Positions 38,085 through 38,458 of a stretch of 38,458 nt of DNA are shown in pieces. Below the pieces are notes generated by a model. It made no database searches, was not told the DNA's origin, and worked only from the letters and a program-made list of their open reading frames with translations. Source of the DNA: Streptomyces sp. Isolate_45 (GTDB taxonomy: Bacteria > Actinomycetota > Actinomycetes > Streptomycetales > Streptomycetaceae); NCBI RefSeq assembly GCF_024721315.2, contig NZ_JANFAK020000083.1:1-38458 (forward strand), written 5' to 3'. The translations under genes and the position numbers were made by a program. Each line of letters opens with the position of its first letter. Position 1 is the first letter of the stretch.

Positions 38085-38426
38085 ACCCCCGAGCGAAGCG
38101 AACGCGCATCCCGCCTTCAGCGCGCAGCGCTGAAGGTCCTGCTCGAAGAGCAGGCTTTACCTCGGCGCAGCCGAGGCCCCCGAAGCGCAGCGCCGGGGGG
38201 TCTCTTCCCTGGCGCGCAGCGCCAGGGGTCCCGCTCGAAGAGCACCAGCTTTGCCTCGGCGCAGCCGAGGCTCCCGAGCGAAGCGAAGGGGCATCCCTCC
38301 TTCAGCGCGCAGCGCTGAAGGTCCCCGCTCAAAGGGGGGCTTTGCCTCAGCGCAGCTGAGGCCCCCCGCGAAGCGGGGGGCCTCTCTTCCCCAGCGCGCA
38401 GCGCTGGGGGTCCCGCTCCGCCGGAG
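38085..38426. repeat. Array of about 92-bp repeats made of GCA- and GAA-loop hairpins
   Basis: Hairpin type 1 (9-10 bp stem, GCA loop) starts at 38114, 38207, 38299 and 38389. Type 2 (GAA loop) is at 38138 and 38233, with degenerate versions near 38325 and 38416. Type 3 (7-8 bp, GCA loop) starts at 38160, 38253 and 38344. Type 4 (GAA loop) is near 38179, 38273 and 38362. Stems change between copies with compensating bases. Known: Streptomyces telomere overhangs fold into hairpins with GCA loops. No gene is present. Confidence 0.9.
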
Positions 38427-38458
38427 TTCGGTAGAGCAAAACTCTGAAAAACACTAAA
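38427..38458. other. AT-rich right edge of the window
   Basis: After the last hairpin, GC content drops abruptly. AGAG-CAAAA-CTCT (38434-38446 region) is a small dyad that includes the 11-bp motif also found upstream of parA. It does not look like a known Streptomyces telomere end, so the replicon probably continues or the assembly stops here. Confidence 0.5.

Noticed and set aside
38085..38426. CRISPR array
   Set aside because: Repeats are adjacent hairpins with no unique spacers of constant length and no cas genes nearby.
38117..38457. Small open frames in the hairpin array
   Set aside because: Their translations only reflect the palindromic repeats; no start signals or protein-like composition.
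38427..38458. Window end as the physical telomere
   Set aside because: The last 32 bases are AT-rich and unlike known Streptomyces telomere ends; the edge may be arbitrary.

Overview
The window is high-GC actinobacterial DNA, almost certainly Streptomyces. It contains a type II polyketide cluster of angucycline type, an AfsA/gamma-butyrolactone (GBL) receptor signalling block, SARP activators, and a tap-tpg pair, the telomere genes of Streptomyces linear replicons. parAB and two small winged-helix genes that look like replication initiators make a linear plasmid the best reading. A chromosome arm or an integrated plasmid cannot be excluded. I know of comparable layouts, with an angucycline-type cluster plus afsA/receptor genes on a linear plasmid or chromosome arm (auricin on pSA3239, kinamycin alp genes in S. 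ambofaciens).

1-11.4 kb: a leftward biosynthetic block. In transcription order it holds a JadI/UrdF-type cyclase, KS-alpha, KS-beta, ACP, a two-domain aromatase/cyclase and a PgaM/UrdM-type oxygenase fused to an SDR. Upstream lie a TetR gene, a PgaE/UrdE-type hydroxylase, a zinc-finger/HTH protein and a JadR1-like response regulator. The C9 ketoreductase that normally sits between ACP and aromatase is missing there.

11.6-20.4 kb: a regulatory block. It has a JadR2-like pseudo-receptor divergent from the response regulator, a second ACP plus second aromatase with no KS, two SARPs, a pseudo-receptor, a true GBL-receptor candidate divergent from afsA, and an epimerase-like protein. Dyads of the CAAACCG/CGGTTTG type lie in the promoters of several of these genes, often between or over the -35 and -10 boxes.

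20.4-25.3 kb: six ordinary accessory genes (GNAT, AraC, NmrA, flavoprotein, DinB, epoxide hydrolase) that separate two regulatory blocks.

25.4-30.8 kb: a second regulatory block that repeats the first (SARP, TetR, SARP, pseudo-receptor), then an SDR and another receptor-like TetR. Parts of the SARP copies are identical at DNA level.

30.8-38.46 kb: plasmid maintenance. It has parA (with two ribbon-helix-helix-like segments at its N-terminus), parB, tap, tpg, two convergent winged-helix rep-like genes, a dyad-rich origin candidate, and finally an array of about 92-bp repeats made of GCA- and GAA-loop hairpins. Throughout this region lie ten clusters of a 9-bp-period GTTAAC element. Five of them lie inside the parB and tap reading frames, where they encode repeated Val-Asn-Gly-Val-Asn-Ala-Val-Asn linkers. 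I regard this as the most unusual structure in the window.
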